A stretch of DNA of 64,000 nt from Myxocyprinus asiaticus (taxonomy: Eukaryota > Chordata > Actinopteri > Cypriniformes > Catostomidae), in contig NC_059385.1 of the NCBI RefSeq assembly GCF_019703515.2, positions 33,094,501-33,158,500 of the forward strand, in the 5' to 3' direction. A program made the translations under genes and the position numbers. Each line of letters begins with the position of its first letter. Positions within the stretch are counted from its first letter, which is position 1. Below the pieces are notes generated by a model. The model saw nothing but the letters and a program-made list of their open reading frames with translations. It made no database searches and had not been told where the DNA came from. Below are positions 42,850 through 52,429 of this stretch, one piece after another.

Positions 42850-44239
42850 TTGTTGTTGTGTTTTTATATTTTTTATTTTTTTATTTTTTAATTTTTTTAT
42901 TTTTGTGCATGTGTGTGTCTATGTAATTTATGTTGTTGGGGTTAGGGTGGGATTGGGAGGGGGAGGGGTAATAGTTGGGGTTAAGTTTGATTCTATGTAT
43001 ATATGTTTTGTCTTATGAGGTACGTATATGTGAATCAATAAAAATTGTTAATAGAAAAAAAAACACTCATGAAAATGCGTTACGGACATGACCATTATGG
43101 ATGCTTCATATCAAATATACATCTCATATGTCAACGAGAGAATCACAACCTACCATTAGTGCTCCTTCTTTTACTATGATTATTCTTATATAGATGACTG
43201 ACAATTGCTTTGGTCTGTGACTTGTTTCAAGCTACTGCATTTATGGCCAGCATTTGAGAAGGGACCATTTTGACAAACTGTGCGATTTGAACTGTAATAT
43301 GATAAACATAATTGCTGCGCTACTCTGCGTGTTCCACTTTTACTCCTGCGAGGGCGCCACTCGCTCGCGCAGCGCTATCTGAAAGGGTCAGTTCAGACAA
43401 GTGTCCAGTGACTAGTGATATTATTGACCGATATTAGCCTTTCACAGATATATCGTATCTGCGTATATGTTTTCCAATATGCGCAGGTATGAAAACGTTT
43501 TTTCAGAACATATAATGCAGAAAACACTGCTTGGGGGGATTTAGAACTGATGTCGTAACCTAGTTTGTCCAGCAGAGTGTGCTCTGGCTCCATTGTTTAC
43601 AGAGCTGAGCTGACGATGGTTCTGCAGACAGTGCGGAGATAGGTGGCGTCCTCATGGTAAGTTGCTAACTAGTTTGTGAAATACATACTGGAAAGTTAAT
43701 AAACAATGACCCCATCATTTTCCCTTTTCAATATAACTATTATAACATTAATCCTGTCCCTGACAACCATGTCACTCATGTTTATTCCATCTGTTTGCTA
43801 TGTTAACCAGCTATAGTTTGTCAGTGCAGTCAGTAACGTTGAAGATTGAAAGTTAAGCATCACAGCATCTTTTTGCAGCTCAGCAGACAATGATGCAGTG
43901 GTAGATTGTGTGTTGAGTGTTGATTTCACGCTACGTTGCTACCTACTTGGTGAGACAATGCTCCGTGACATCAAGCTTATAGCTAACTAGCTAACCACAT
44001 AGCTACTTTCATACCTTGTACGTTAATGTGTAAAAATGTATTTACCAAACTATTTTGTTCAATTTCGCAGTTTGGTACCCCCATCAACCGAACAATTCCA
44101 GTCGTTGCATTTACAAAATGTAATATTCAAAAGTCTGGTTTTCCATCATTGAAACCCTCTGCTCTCCCCTGAACCCTCGCGGCTCGATGATTGGTTCCTG
44201 GGCTCGCGGCGCAGCTCAAAGCCACACCCCGCCCCCGTT

Positions 44240-45120
44240 CCTTTCTTCCTGTAAGTGCATGAAGTGCTGACAAGGTCATGGGAGGCACTTTTTACTGCCC
44301 GGTCCCGATCTTTCAGCTTCCCCGCCCTCACTACCCTCGATGGTGGGGCGGCCAAGGGCTATTTGGCAATCCTCCCAGTGGATAAAGGCACTCGTTGTGC
44401 ACCTATGCCCACAGAGCGCCGCCACCTGGCACAGGCACCCAAAGCTCCCATCCAAGGCCTGTAGGTTTACGTCATCTCTGACGGCCAAGACCTATGGTGC
44501 CGCTGGACAAGCCGCCTCCGCCCTGCATGCCATGGCTCTCCTGCAAGACCGCCAAGGCGCTAAAGGAACTGCACGAGGGTAGTTCCGCCCCGGGATTGAT
44601 GCAGGAGCTGCGCTCAGCAACCGACCTCGCTTTCCGGGTGACGAAGGTCACGGCGTGGTTTCTCGGGCGGGCGATATCCACCTTGGTGGTACAGGAGCGC
44701 CACCTTTGGCTAAACCTGGTCAAGATGGGAGAGGCCATCAAGGCACAGTTCCTTGCTGCCCCCATTTCCCATGTTGGCCAGTCCAGTGACACCGAGGACT
44801 TTGCCCAGCAGTTCTCAGCGGTGAAGCAGCAGACAGGGGTTTTCCGGCACATCCTGCCCTGGCGCAGCTCAAGATCCCGCACCTCGTCTGCTCGTCACCA
44901 AGGGAGTCCCCCTGTGGTGACTGCACTGGCTCCACCACAGCCCGCCACTTCAGCCCGGCCCCAGCGTGGAGCCCACCGCAGGAAGCAGATGCCACCCGTC
45001 TCACGGCCGCCAAGAACCCACGAAAGGCTTCGAAGCACCCCTGAGACGGGCGACCCAGGGACGACGAAACCCGCTGCTCTGGAGCTGGTAAGCAGACCAC
45101 TCCATCCCCCGGTCGAGGGC
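44240..45120 (+). pseudogene. DIRS gag-like region, copy C
   Basis: Frames on the plus strand carry EVLTRSWEALFTARS, LTTLDGGAAKGYLAI, GKTYGAAGQAASALHAMALLQ-like text and, from 44494, LKELHEGSSAPGLMQELRSA and VVQERHLWLNLVKMGE. These align with copy A on the minus strand. Frame changes near 44340 and 44530 break the protein. The N-terminal zinc-knuckle-like part is missing with the 5' deletion. Confidence 0.78.
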
Positions 45121-45604
45121 CAGGAGGAGAATCTTTTGTTACCTTTGCATTTAATTGCGCTGCATGCCCAAGTGGCTGCAGTACCCAAGAGTCCAGCAAG
45201 AGTGGTTTCCTTGTTCCCTGGGTCACATATCCAGTCATCACGACCACCGTCCACCACTCTATTTGGCAGGTTTGGCGCTCCAGCGGTGGTCTCCCTGCCC
45301 CTGAGTGCCCAGCTGTGGCACAAATCTGCCCCCGATGTGACAGTCTCCATGGGTCATGAGGACAGGCCTCTTCCTCCCCCATCCCAGGCTGTTCCAGGGG
45401 TGGTCACAAGGAGCCAGATAAGTACTTCAATGTCCCTGAACTCAGCACAGCCACAACACGGTTGGCACCTCAGGCTCTGCCCTGCCGCGAGGCCCCACCC
45501 GCCGGTACGTCTGACGAGATTGTCCCTCCGGCCGAGATGAAGAAGGGGTTTTACAGCCTCTCGACAGACACCTCCAAAACGGGCATGCAGCTGCCAGCTT
45601 ATGG

Positions 45605-46117
45605 ATGGGCCCGTGGCTGCGTTGGCACATCAACTGCCTCGAGTTGCTGGCAATTCTGCTTGTCCTGCGGAGGTTCTGGCTGTTGGTCCAGGGCAAGCAC
45701 ATGTTAGTTCGGACAGACAACACGGCAACGGTAGCATATGTCAACCGCCAAGGCGGTCTGCGCTCTCGTTGTATGTCACAACTCGCCAACCATCTCCTCC
45801 TCTGGAGTCAGCAGCACCTCAAGTTGCTGCGAGCCACTCACATCCAGGGCGACCTCAACACTGCAGCGGATGCGCTGTCACAGCAGGTTACCCTCAGGGG
45901 AGAGTGGAGACTCCACCCTCAGGTGGTCCAGCTGATCTGGAGTCGATTCGGACAGGCACAGGTAGACCTGTTCGCCTCCCAAGAATCCTCCCACTGCCCG
46001 CTCTGGTACGCCCTGACTGAGGCACCTCTCGGTATAGACACACTGGCACACAGCTGGCCCCCTGGTCTACGCAAATATGCATTTCTCCCAGTGAGCCTAC
46101 TTGCACAGACCTGGTAA
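45605..46117 (+). pseudogene. DIRS RNase H region, copy C (RT deleted)
   Basis: RT is gone: text passes from EIVPPAEMKKGFYSL (45520-45560), which normally precedes the RT fingers, directly to DTSKTGMQL of RNase H. The frame from 45605 then has INCLELLAILLVLRRFW, MLVRTDNTATVAYVNRQGG, LRATHIQGDLNTAADALSQQ and the connection PPGLRKYAFLPVSLLAQTW, ending at 46117. It preserves the RNase H part deleted in copy B. Confidence 0.85.
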
Positions 46118-46267
46118 CACCCTACTGGCCCACCCAGATGTGGTTCTTGGATCTCACGCTCCTTGCAACCTAAGCGGTCTACCACCCGCAGTGGTAGACA
46201 CGATCACTCAGGCTAAGGCCCCCTCTATGAGGCGCCTGTATGCTTTTAAGTGGCGTCTGTTCGCTAA

Positions 46268-47152
46268 GTGGTGTTCTTCCTGACGGGAAGACCCCAGAGA
46301 TGTGCAGTCAGATCGGTGCTTTCCTTCCTGCAGGAGAGGTTGGAAGGGCAGCTGTCCCCTTCCACCTTGAAGGTGTACGTTGCAGCTATAGCAGCACAAC
46401 ATGACACAGTGGACGGTAAGTCCTTAGGGAAGCACGACCTGATCATCAGGTTCCTGAGAGGCGCCAGGAGGCTGAACCCCTCCAGACCACGCCTCGTTCC
46501 CTCATGGGACCTCTCTGTAGTTCTTCAGGGTCTACAGAGAGCCCCCTTTGAGCCTTTGCAGTCAGCTGACCTTAAGGCACTCTCCTTGAAGACTGCTCTC
46601 CTGACTGCGCTCACTTCCATCAAGAGGGTAGGAGACCTGCAAGCGTTCTCTGTCAGCGAAACGTGCCTGGAGTTTGGTCCAGGCTACTCTCACGTGATCT
46701 TGAGACCCCGAATGGGCTATGTGCCCAAGGTTCCCACGACCCCTTTTAGGGACCAGGTGGTGAACCTGTGAGCACTGCCCCAGGAGGAGGCAGACCCAGC
46801 CCTGTCGTTGCTGTGTCCAGTGCGTGCTTTACGCATCTATTTGGATCGCATGCAGAGCTTTAGGATTTCTGAGCAGCTCTTTGTCTGCTTTGGTGCACAG
46901 CGGAAAGGAAGCGCTGTCTCCAAGCAGAGGATCGCCCACTGGCTCATTGACGCCATAGCTATGGCATATTACGCCCAGGACGTGCCACCCCCGGAAGGGC
47001 TACGAGCCCATTCTACCAGGGGTGTAGCGGCCTCCTGGGCCCTGGCCAGGGGTGCCTCTCTAACAGACATTTGCAGAGCAGCGGGCTGGGCAACACCCAA
47101 CACCTTGAGAGGTTCTACAACCTCCGGGTGGAACCGGTTTCGTCCCGGGTAG
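46268..47152 (+). pseudogene. DIRS tyrosine recombinase, copy C, nearly complete
   Basis: N-terminal domain (SVLSFLQERLEGQLSPSTL) and catalytic domain: Arg in TSIKRVGDLQAF (near 46625), a single stop at 46769-46771 after FRDQVVNL, then LCPVRALRIYLDRMQSF, the HxxR box AHSTRGVAASWA (near 47010) and DICRAAGWATPNTL. A one-base change near 47103 puts the last segment, with the expected Phe-Tyr nucleophile region, in another frame. The two lesions make it inactive, but it is the clearest recombinase in the window. Confidence 0.9.
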
Positions 47153-47929
47153 TGGCACGCAATACAAGCGGATAAGCCCGGGATAGCCAGCCAGGTGTAT
47201 CACTTGCACATAGCGCCTTTCACCTCCTCTGAACTGAAGACGTGTGCCATTAATTCCCAGTAGTGTTCACAAACTATGTTCCCTGGTTGACTTCCTCCGA
47301 GCCCTGTGGCAGTCGAGTCTTCGGAGAGACTCACTGCCGGCCCAGTACACGTGCTAACTAAGAGCCCTGTTCTGGGGTAGGTGCTCCGTATGTGGCAGTT
47401 CCCTGTAAGGTAACCCCATGCGATGTATATCTTCCACTAATTCGTTTCCCTGTTGGCAAACTGCGTCTTCCTTGGGCAGAGCCCCCTCTGCCACAGTCTC
47501 CATGTTTGTAGTAACTCCTCCCCCATTGGGTAGGATCTACCGTGAGACTTCTCCACATGATCGGCAAGACCATGTGACGTATTTTCCACTTAAATATCCC
47601 CCCTCTCTTTGGGTGAGGTGTGGTCTCCGCGGTGTCCTCCCCTTGGGAGGAACTCCCCCCGACTAGACCTGGTTGGCCCAGTCGGATAATCCCCCTTTTT
47701 TTTAGGGAGTGAAAAAAAGAAGGGGAAAAGAGGCCACGACTGGCTAGCCTGTCTCTATCTTTTGGGTAATTGACTTGTCCCAAAAGGGCCATTCGACACT
47801 CATAACTATGTTGGGGGAGGTTATGTGTCAGCCTGGTGCGCTGGCTACGAGGCACACAGTTGTCTGCCTGTCATACACCGCCAGTTCACATAACACAGTT
47901 CAGCCAGTTGCAGCGTTTTGTATAGGGAC

Positions 47930-48313
47930 CCCTAGTGTCACTACATCGACACAACGTTGAGTAAGTGACAGATAGGGAACGTCATCTTTACTTGCGTAAC
48001 CTCCATTCCCTGATGGAGGGAACGAGACTTTGTGTCCCTCCTGCCACAACGCTGAACTACCCGCTGAAATGGCCGGACCTTGTCTTGGCTCCTCAGCATA
48101 AATCCTGAATGATTGGTTGCATACCAGTTCCTTTTATACCCGTATGTCCGGGGGAGTGGCATGCAAATACCACTCACCAATTTTCATTGGCCTTTTATCA
48201 AAGACCAGAGGTGTCTCTGGCTCCCAAGAGTGACCCCTAGTGTCACTACATCGACAAAACGTCTCATTCCCTCCATCAGTGAACAGAGGTTATGCAAGTA
48301 ACCATGACGTTTT
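47930..48313. repeat. DIRS copy C 3' terminal region
   Basis: Contains AGTGACCCCTAGTGTCACTAC and the CATTCCCTGATGGAGGGAAC / TTCCCTCCATCAGTGAAC hairpin, matching the 3' ends of copies A and B. The matching 5' inverted repeat is absent in this copy. Confidence 0.8.
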
Positions 48314-48349
48314 ACAACCTGCCACTAATTGACTGGCAGTATTAAAATA

Positions 48350-48600
48350 TTAAGCATTTGACTGATACTAAACAGTACTACAGATGTTGTTTAGCTATTT
48401 AGTTTCTTTTTATTTATTCTTTATTTAAATGGTCAGCCATTGACTGATACTAAACATACAGTACTGATTTTTATTTAGCTATAATTTTAATTTATTCTTT
48501 ATTTAAATGGTCAGCAACTGACTGATACTGAACATACAGACAGTACTGATGTTTATTTAGCTATTTATTTTATTTTTATTTATTCTTTATTTTCTTAGTG
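48350..48600. repeat. Tandem repeat, about 80-bp unit, three copies
   Basis: TGACTGATACTAAACA-type starts recur at about 48360, 48438 and 48518, each followed by CAGTACT(G)A, TTTATTTAGCTAT and TTTATTCTTTATTT. It belongs to the outer hAT-like element, between its two insertions. Confidence 0.85.
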
Positions 48601-49036
48601 TTCATTTCTAGAATTGGTTGACAGTGTATAATAATAATGTCAAATATTCTTTGATAAAAATATTTGTTTAAGAAAGCAGCCTTCTGTGTACCAGTGCACA
48701 ATCCACATAGAAAAGGTCTGTTTTCATTCCAGCTCAAAAATTAACTATATCAGCCACCACAGGTAGCTACGTGGTGACCATGGGTGGCCAGTGCCACCCC
48801 TGATTGAAGCTTGGCCACCTCTCTGGCCACCCCTGTTGTGCAAAGCTTTTTTGACAACACTGACAGACAGGTGACTTTTTTCGTCACTCTATGACGCAAA
48901 AAGTCTGCGCTATTCAGGCTGAACAGCTGTGAACGCCCACATGGCACAAACCTTTGTGTGTAGAGGTGTGATGTCATATAATGACCGTTGCAGTGTATGG
49001 GATCAAAATCCCGCCAAATATATTGTGGTAACGGAT

Positions 49037-49185
49037 CCAAAAATAATAAGCGTGAATCAAAATAATAAGCGTGAATCAAAAAATAATAAGCACAGATAAA
49101 AGAATAATAAGCGCAAAAATAAATAAAAAGTGCAGATCAAAATAATAAGCACAGATCAAAAAATAACAAGCATGAATCCAAAATA
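49037..49185. repeat. Minisatellite, about 18-bp unit
   Basis: AAAATAATAAGCGTGAATC and close variants (GCACAGATC, GCGCAAA) recur seven or so times. The related element at 60143 begins inside the same kind of array. Confidence 0.85.
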
Positions 49186-49779
49186 TATAAACATTTAAAT
49201 TATGCTGCAAAAAACAACAAAAACATTAAAGCAAAGTCATCAGAATTGCAAACAAAACCATGTTTTCCTTGGCTATGTTAGTGTTTTTTGTGCTCTCTGA
49301 CAATTTTGATCATATTTTCATATTTTTTATTTTTATTTTTTTTTGTAAGCTTTCACTGTATTTTCCTTTGCTTTTGTTTCCAAGTTCTGCGCTTGATTTT
49401 CCAAAACTTATGAGAAGAGTTTCATGTAAATCAGGGGGCATTTTGCGTCCCCATTGGTCCACTGGTTCTTGATTGACAGCTCCTCCTCTAGCCAATCATT
49501 TGAAGAGGGGAGGTGACGTCACTCCAATGCAACTCAAATGGCTGCTGCTCAATATTATATTATTTGTGATTGATAGATACACTGCTTGTGTCTGTTTTGA
49601 GTATTTTCTGCCAGCTCTAGGATACAATGTGTTGTCCGAGTAGGCCATTATCATAGTCCGTTAACATCAACTCAGCTGAATTTTGTTAGCAGAGTCTTTA
49701 GTTTAGGCATTATTTAAGACTCCCTTTTTTGTAGGTTATTGGCTGCATATTTAAAAAAAACAATAAAAAAAACAAAAAC

Positions 49780-50204
49780 AAGGCAGGGTTGGTGTGGATG
49801 TTTGATGCATGTTTTTACTAGCTGTACCAATGTAGTCACGAGTTCAGAACCCAACTTGATCTGCTTTTTCACTAAATAAAATTCAGATCCCAACAGCAAG
49901 GCTATTACAATACTGATGAAAATAGAAATGCTTACATTATGTGAATCAAGAATGTCCAACGTCAAGCCAACCTTATTGCATTATTTACTGACGTGGGGAC
50001 GCTTGGTCACTTGTTTCTGATTTCACTGCAGTATCGTGGAAAAAGAAACTACACGTAGCCATGCCAATGATGCCAACGTAGCATCAGTACATAAGGGCAC
50101 ATTCAGCAACATGGAAAAGCTGATCATGTTGGGTTCTGAACTCATGACTACATTTGTACAGCTAGTAAAAACATGCATCAAACATCCACACCAACCCAGC
50201 CTTG
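49780..50204. repeat. Internal inverted repeat of the hAT-like element
   Basis: The arm 49780-49861 (AGGCAGGGTTGGTGTGGATG...) is the reverse complement of 50122-50204 (...CATCCACACCAACCCAGCCT), about 82 bp each with a 260-bp loop. The same hairpin is kept in the second copy (60642-60722 against 61209-61290). Confidence 0.85.
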
Positions 50205-50559
50205 TTTTTTTAGATATAAATAAATAAATAAATAATTTCTTTCCTTCTTTTATATGGCATTGGAAATAAATTGATAACTTTAAATTTCTTGTGTACATTT
50301 GTGATCTATAAATTCTGTAGAATTTACAGAATTTCTGTCTGTAGAATTTGTTTTTGGTACAGAATGTCACAGTCAGTAGTGAATTTTTTTGGCCACCCCA
50401 AATCACTGGGTCTTACCTGGCCACACCTGAAAGAAGTTCTGGCTATGCCCCTGGTCCACCATATCGGTAATTGGTGAATTTTCCCCCTTTAAAATCGGTA
50501 TCATATCGGTCTCAAAAATCCCATATTGGTCGGGCTCTAATTCAGACTAAAAATGTACA

Positions 50560-51105
50560 TGTAATGTTAAAAAAACAGTTAATTAAAAATAAATACTGCA
50601 TGTTCTTAGGAGTGTCAACCCTTCTATATTATGTGGCTGGTGTCATTTCTGGATTGTGCATTTCAATTCACAAAGTTTTTACTCATGTCCACTTTTAGTC
50701 ATGCCTGTATCGCAAGATTTCCCTCCCATAAGGCCAAGGTTTTTGACTGGTGGTAACGTAGCCATTAGGAAATGGGGAAACGGTCACTGGTTCGTGTACA
50801 CTGCGCACCAGCCCCCCAAAATTTGCAGTGCCCTTTCCTTCCGGGGGGCCCACGGGGATGATCTGTGACATGGTGCCGCATCTCGGACCCCGCGGACCCC
50901 CGCCACGGGCATTTAAAGAAATCCCCCCGAATGAGCATTTCCCCTGCAGTTCGGCCTTGACCCACGCGGTGGTGGCCTCATGTCCCACCTCTGGCTTAAA
51001 TGAATGGGTGCCTTCGCCATTCATACTGATGGCAGGCGGGCACATCTCGGGGCAGTGTGGTCCCATGGGCAATTTGTCGCACTGTGTTCGTTTAATAGGG
51101 GAATG
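50560..51105. other. GC-rich block, unrecognised
   Basis: From about 50690 the sequence turns GC-rich and non-repetitive. A 158-codon minus-strand frame crosses it but its composition (Gly/Pro/Arg-rich) looks incidental. It precedes the tandem arrays and may be part of the same large repeat. Confidence 0.3.
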
Positions 51106-51485
51106 GGACTCAATCTCCCCACAGACCCCCAAAGACCACCGGACCACTCGGGTGGGGGCTGGACCATCCACAGACCCACTGTCTGTCCCCTAACCAACTA
51201 TTTTGCCCAAGTTGACCAATAAGACCCCCGGACCACCCGGAGGAGGCGGGGCTGTCCAGAGACCCACTATCTGCTCCATAACCAACTATTTTGCCAAAGT
51301 TGATCAATGAGACCCCCCGGACCACCCGGAGGGGACGGGGCTGTCCACAGACACACTATCTGCCCCCTAACCAACTATTTTGCTCAATTTGACCAGTGAG
51401 ACCCCCAGACCACCCGGAGGGGATGGGGCTGTCCACAGACCCACTATCTGCCCCCTAACCAACTATTTTGCCAACTATTTTGACC
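51105..51485. repeat. Tandem array 1, about 86-bp unit, four copies
   Basis: AACCAACTATTTTGCC recurs at about 51195, 51281, 51369 and 51457, with GGACCACCCGGAGG and CACAGACCCACTATCTG between. The unit is the reverse complement of the unit of the array at 54830-55540. Confidence 0.9.
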
Positions 51486-51489
51486 CAAA

Positions 51490-52425
51490 TGACCTAGGTC
51501 TGTTAACCACCAACATAATAAATGTCCATTGTAATAAATGTCCAATTTATTGTATTAGTCTATGACCCCTGTGTCCACTAACATACTAAATGTCCAATTC
51601 CAATTTATTGTATTGGTCTATTACCCTTGTGTCCACCAACATACTAAATGACCATTTCCAATTTATTGCATAGGTCTCTTTACCCTGTGTCCACCAACAT
51701 ACTAAATGTCCATTTCCAATATATTGTATATGTGTATTAACCCTAAATGTCCATTTCCAATTTATTGTATTGGTCTATTACCCTTGTGTCCACCAACATA
51801 CTAAATGTCAATTTCCAATTTATTGTATAAGTGTATTAACCCTAAAGGTCCATTTCCAATTTATTGTATAGGTGTATTACCCCTGTGTCCACCAACATAT
51901 TAAATGTCCATTTCCAATTTATTGTATTGGTCTATTACCTCTGTGTCTACCAACATACTAAATGTCCATTTCCAATTTATTGTATAGGTGTATTACCCCT
52001 GTGTCTACCAACATACTAAATGTCCATTTCCAATTTATTGTATTGTTCTATTACTCTTGTGTCCACCAACATACTAAATGTCCATTTCCAATTTATTGTA
52101 TAGGTGTATTAACCCTGTGTCCACCAACATACTAAATGTCCATTTCCAATGTACTGTATAGGTGTATTAACCTTAAGTCCATCAACATACTAAATATCCA
52201 TTTTCAGTTTATTGTATTGGTCTATTACCCCTGTGTCTACCAACATACTAAATGTCCATTTCCAATTTATTGTATTGGTCTATTACTCTTGTGTTCACCA
52301 ACATACTAAATGTCCATTTCCAATTTATTGTATAGGTGTATTAACCCTGTGTCCACCAACTTACTAAATGTCCATTTCCAATTTATTGTATGGACCTGCT
52401 AATGTCTACCAACAATATAATAGTT
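51490..52425. repeat. Tandem array 2, about 58-bp unit, about 15 copies
   Basis: CCACCAACATACTAAATGTCC with CATTTCCAATTTATTGTAT recurs throughout, mostly 58 bases apart, with some shortened units. Units differ by a few bases each and have no unique spacers, so it is a satellite-like array. Confidence 0.93.
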
Positions 52426-52429
52426 TTAA

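Larger units (their letters stand above)
37714..43060 (+). mobile_element. L1/Tx1-like LINE with target-site duplication
   Basis: A 17-bp direct repeat AAACACTCATGAAAATG flanks the element exactly (37697-37713 and 43061-43077). Inside are ORF1 and ORF2 remnants in the order of L1-type LINEs, a T-rich 3' untranslated region, AATAAA near 43037 and a short A tail ending at 43060. Length 5.35 kb. The element is interrupted by stops and an internal deletion. Confidence 0.93.
44148..48313 (+). mobile_element. DIRS-type retrotransposon, copy C, 5'-deleted
   Basis: Similarity to copy B begins abruptly at about 44148 (CCCTCTGCTCTCCCCTGAACC, as at 22492 in B), so the 5' repeat, promoter and start of gag are missing. 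It continues with gag, a junction where RT is deleted, RNase H, and the best-preserved recombinase of the three copies. It ends with the DIRS 3' region and AAGTAACCATGACGTT near 48313. Confidence 0.9.
48760..50453. mobile_element. hAT-like element, inner copy
   Basis: It begins CAGGTAGCTACGTGGTGACC and ends GTTCTGGCTATGCCCCTG; the ends are imperfect inverted repeats with GGGTGGCC motifs inside. Flanks AGCCACCA (48752-48759) and GTCCACCA (50454-50461) agree at 6 of 8, fitting an 8-bp hAT duplication. Removing it joins the two parts of the outer element's right end (ACTATATCAGCCACCA / CCACCATATCGG). No transposase was found. A related copy is at 60143-61543. Confidence 0.65.
43399..50539 (+). 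mobile_element. Probable hAT-like element split by two later insertions
   Basis: The right end reads CATATTGGTCGGGCTCTA (to 50539) and repeats of ATCGGT sit just inside both ends (CCGATATTAGCCTTTCACAG at left near 43427). Candidate 8-bp duplications GTTCAGAC (43391-43398) and ATTCAGAC (50540-50547) match at 7 of 8. Left-end sequence resembles a fish hAT family from memory; a segment ending TCATGGTAAGTTG (near 43658) looks like a first exon with splice donor. DIRS copy C and the element at 48760-50453 lie inside. No transposase catalytic region is visible. Confidence 0.5.

Noticed and set aside
48750..49079. 109-codon minus-strand ORF in the inner hAT-like element
   Set aside because: No similarity to hAT transposase and it covers the terminal repeat, so it is not a gene.
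50695..51171. 158-codon minus-strand ORF
   Set aside because: GC-rich low-complexity composition, no motif, and it runs into a tandem array.
51490..52425. Possible CRISPR-like array
   Set aside because: Units are continuous 58-bp satellites without unique spacers, and the DNA is of animal origin.
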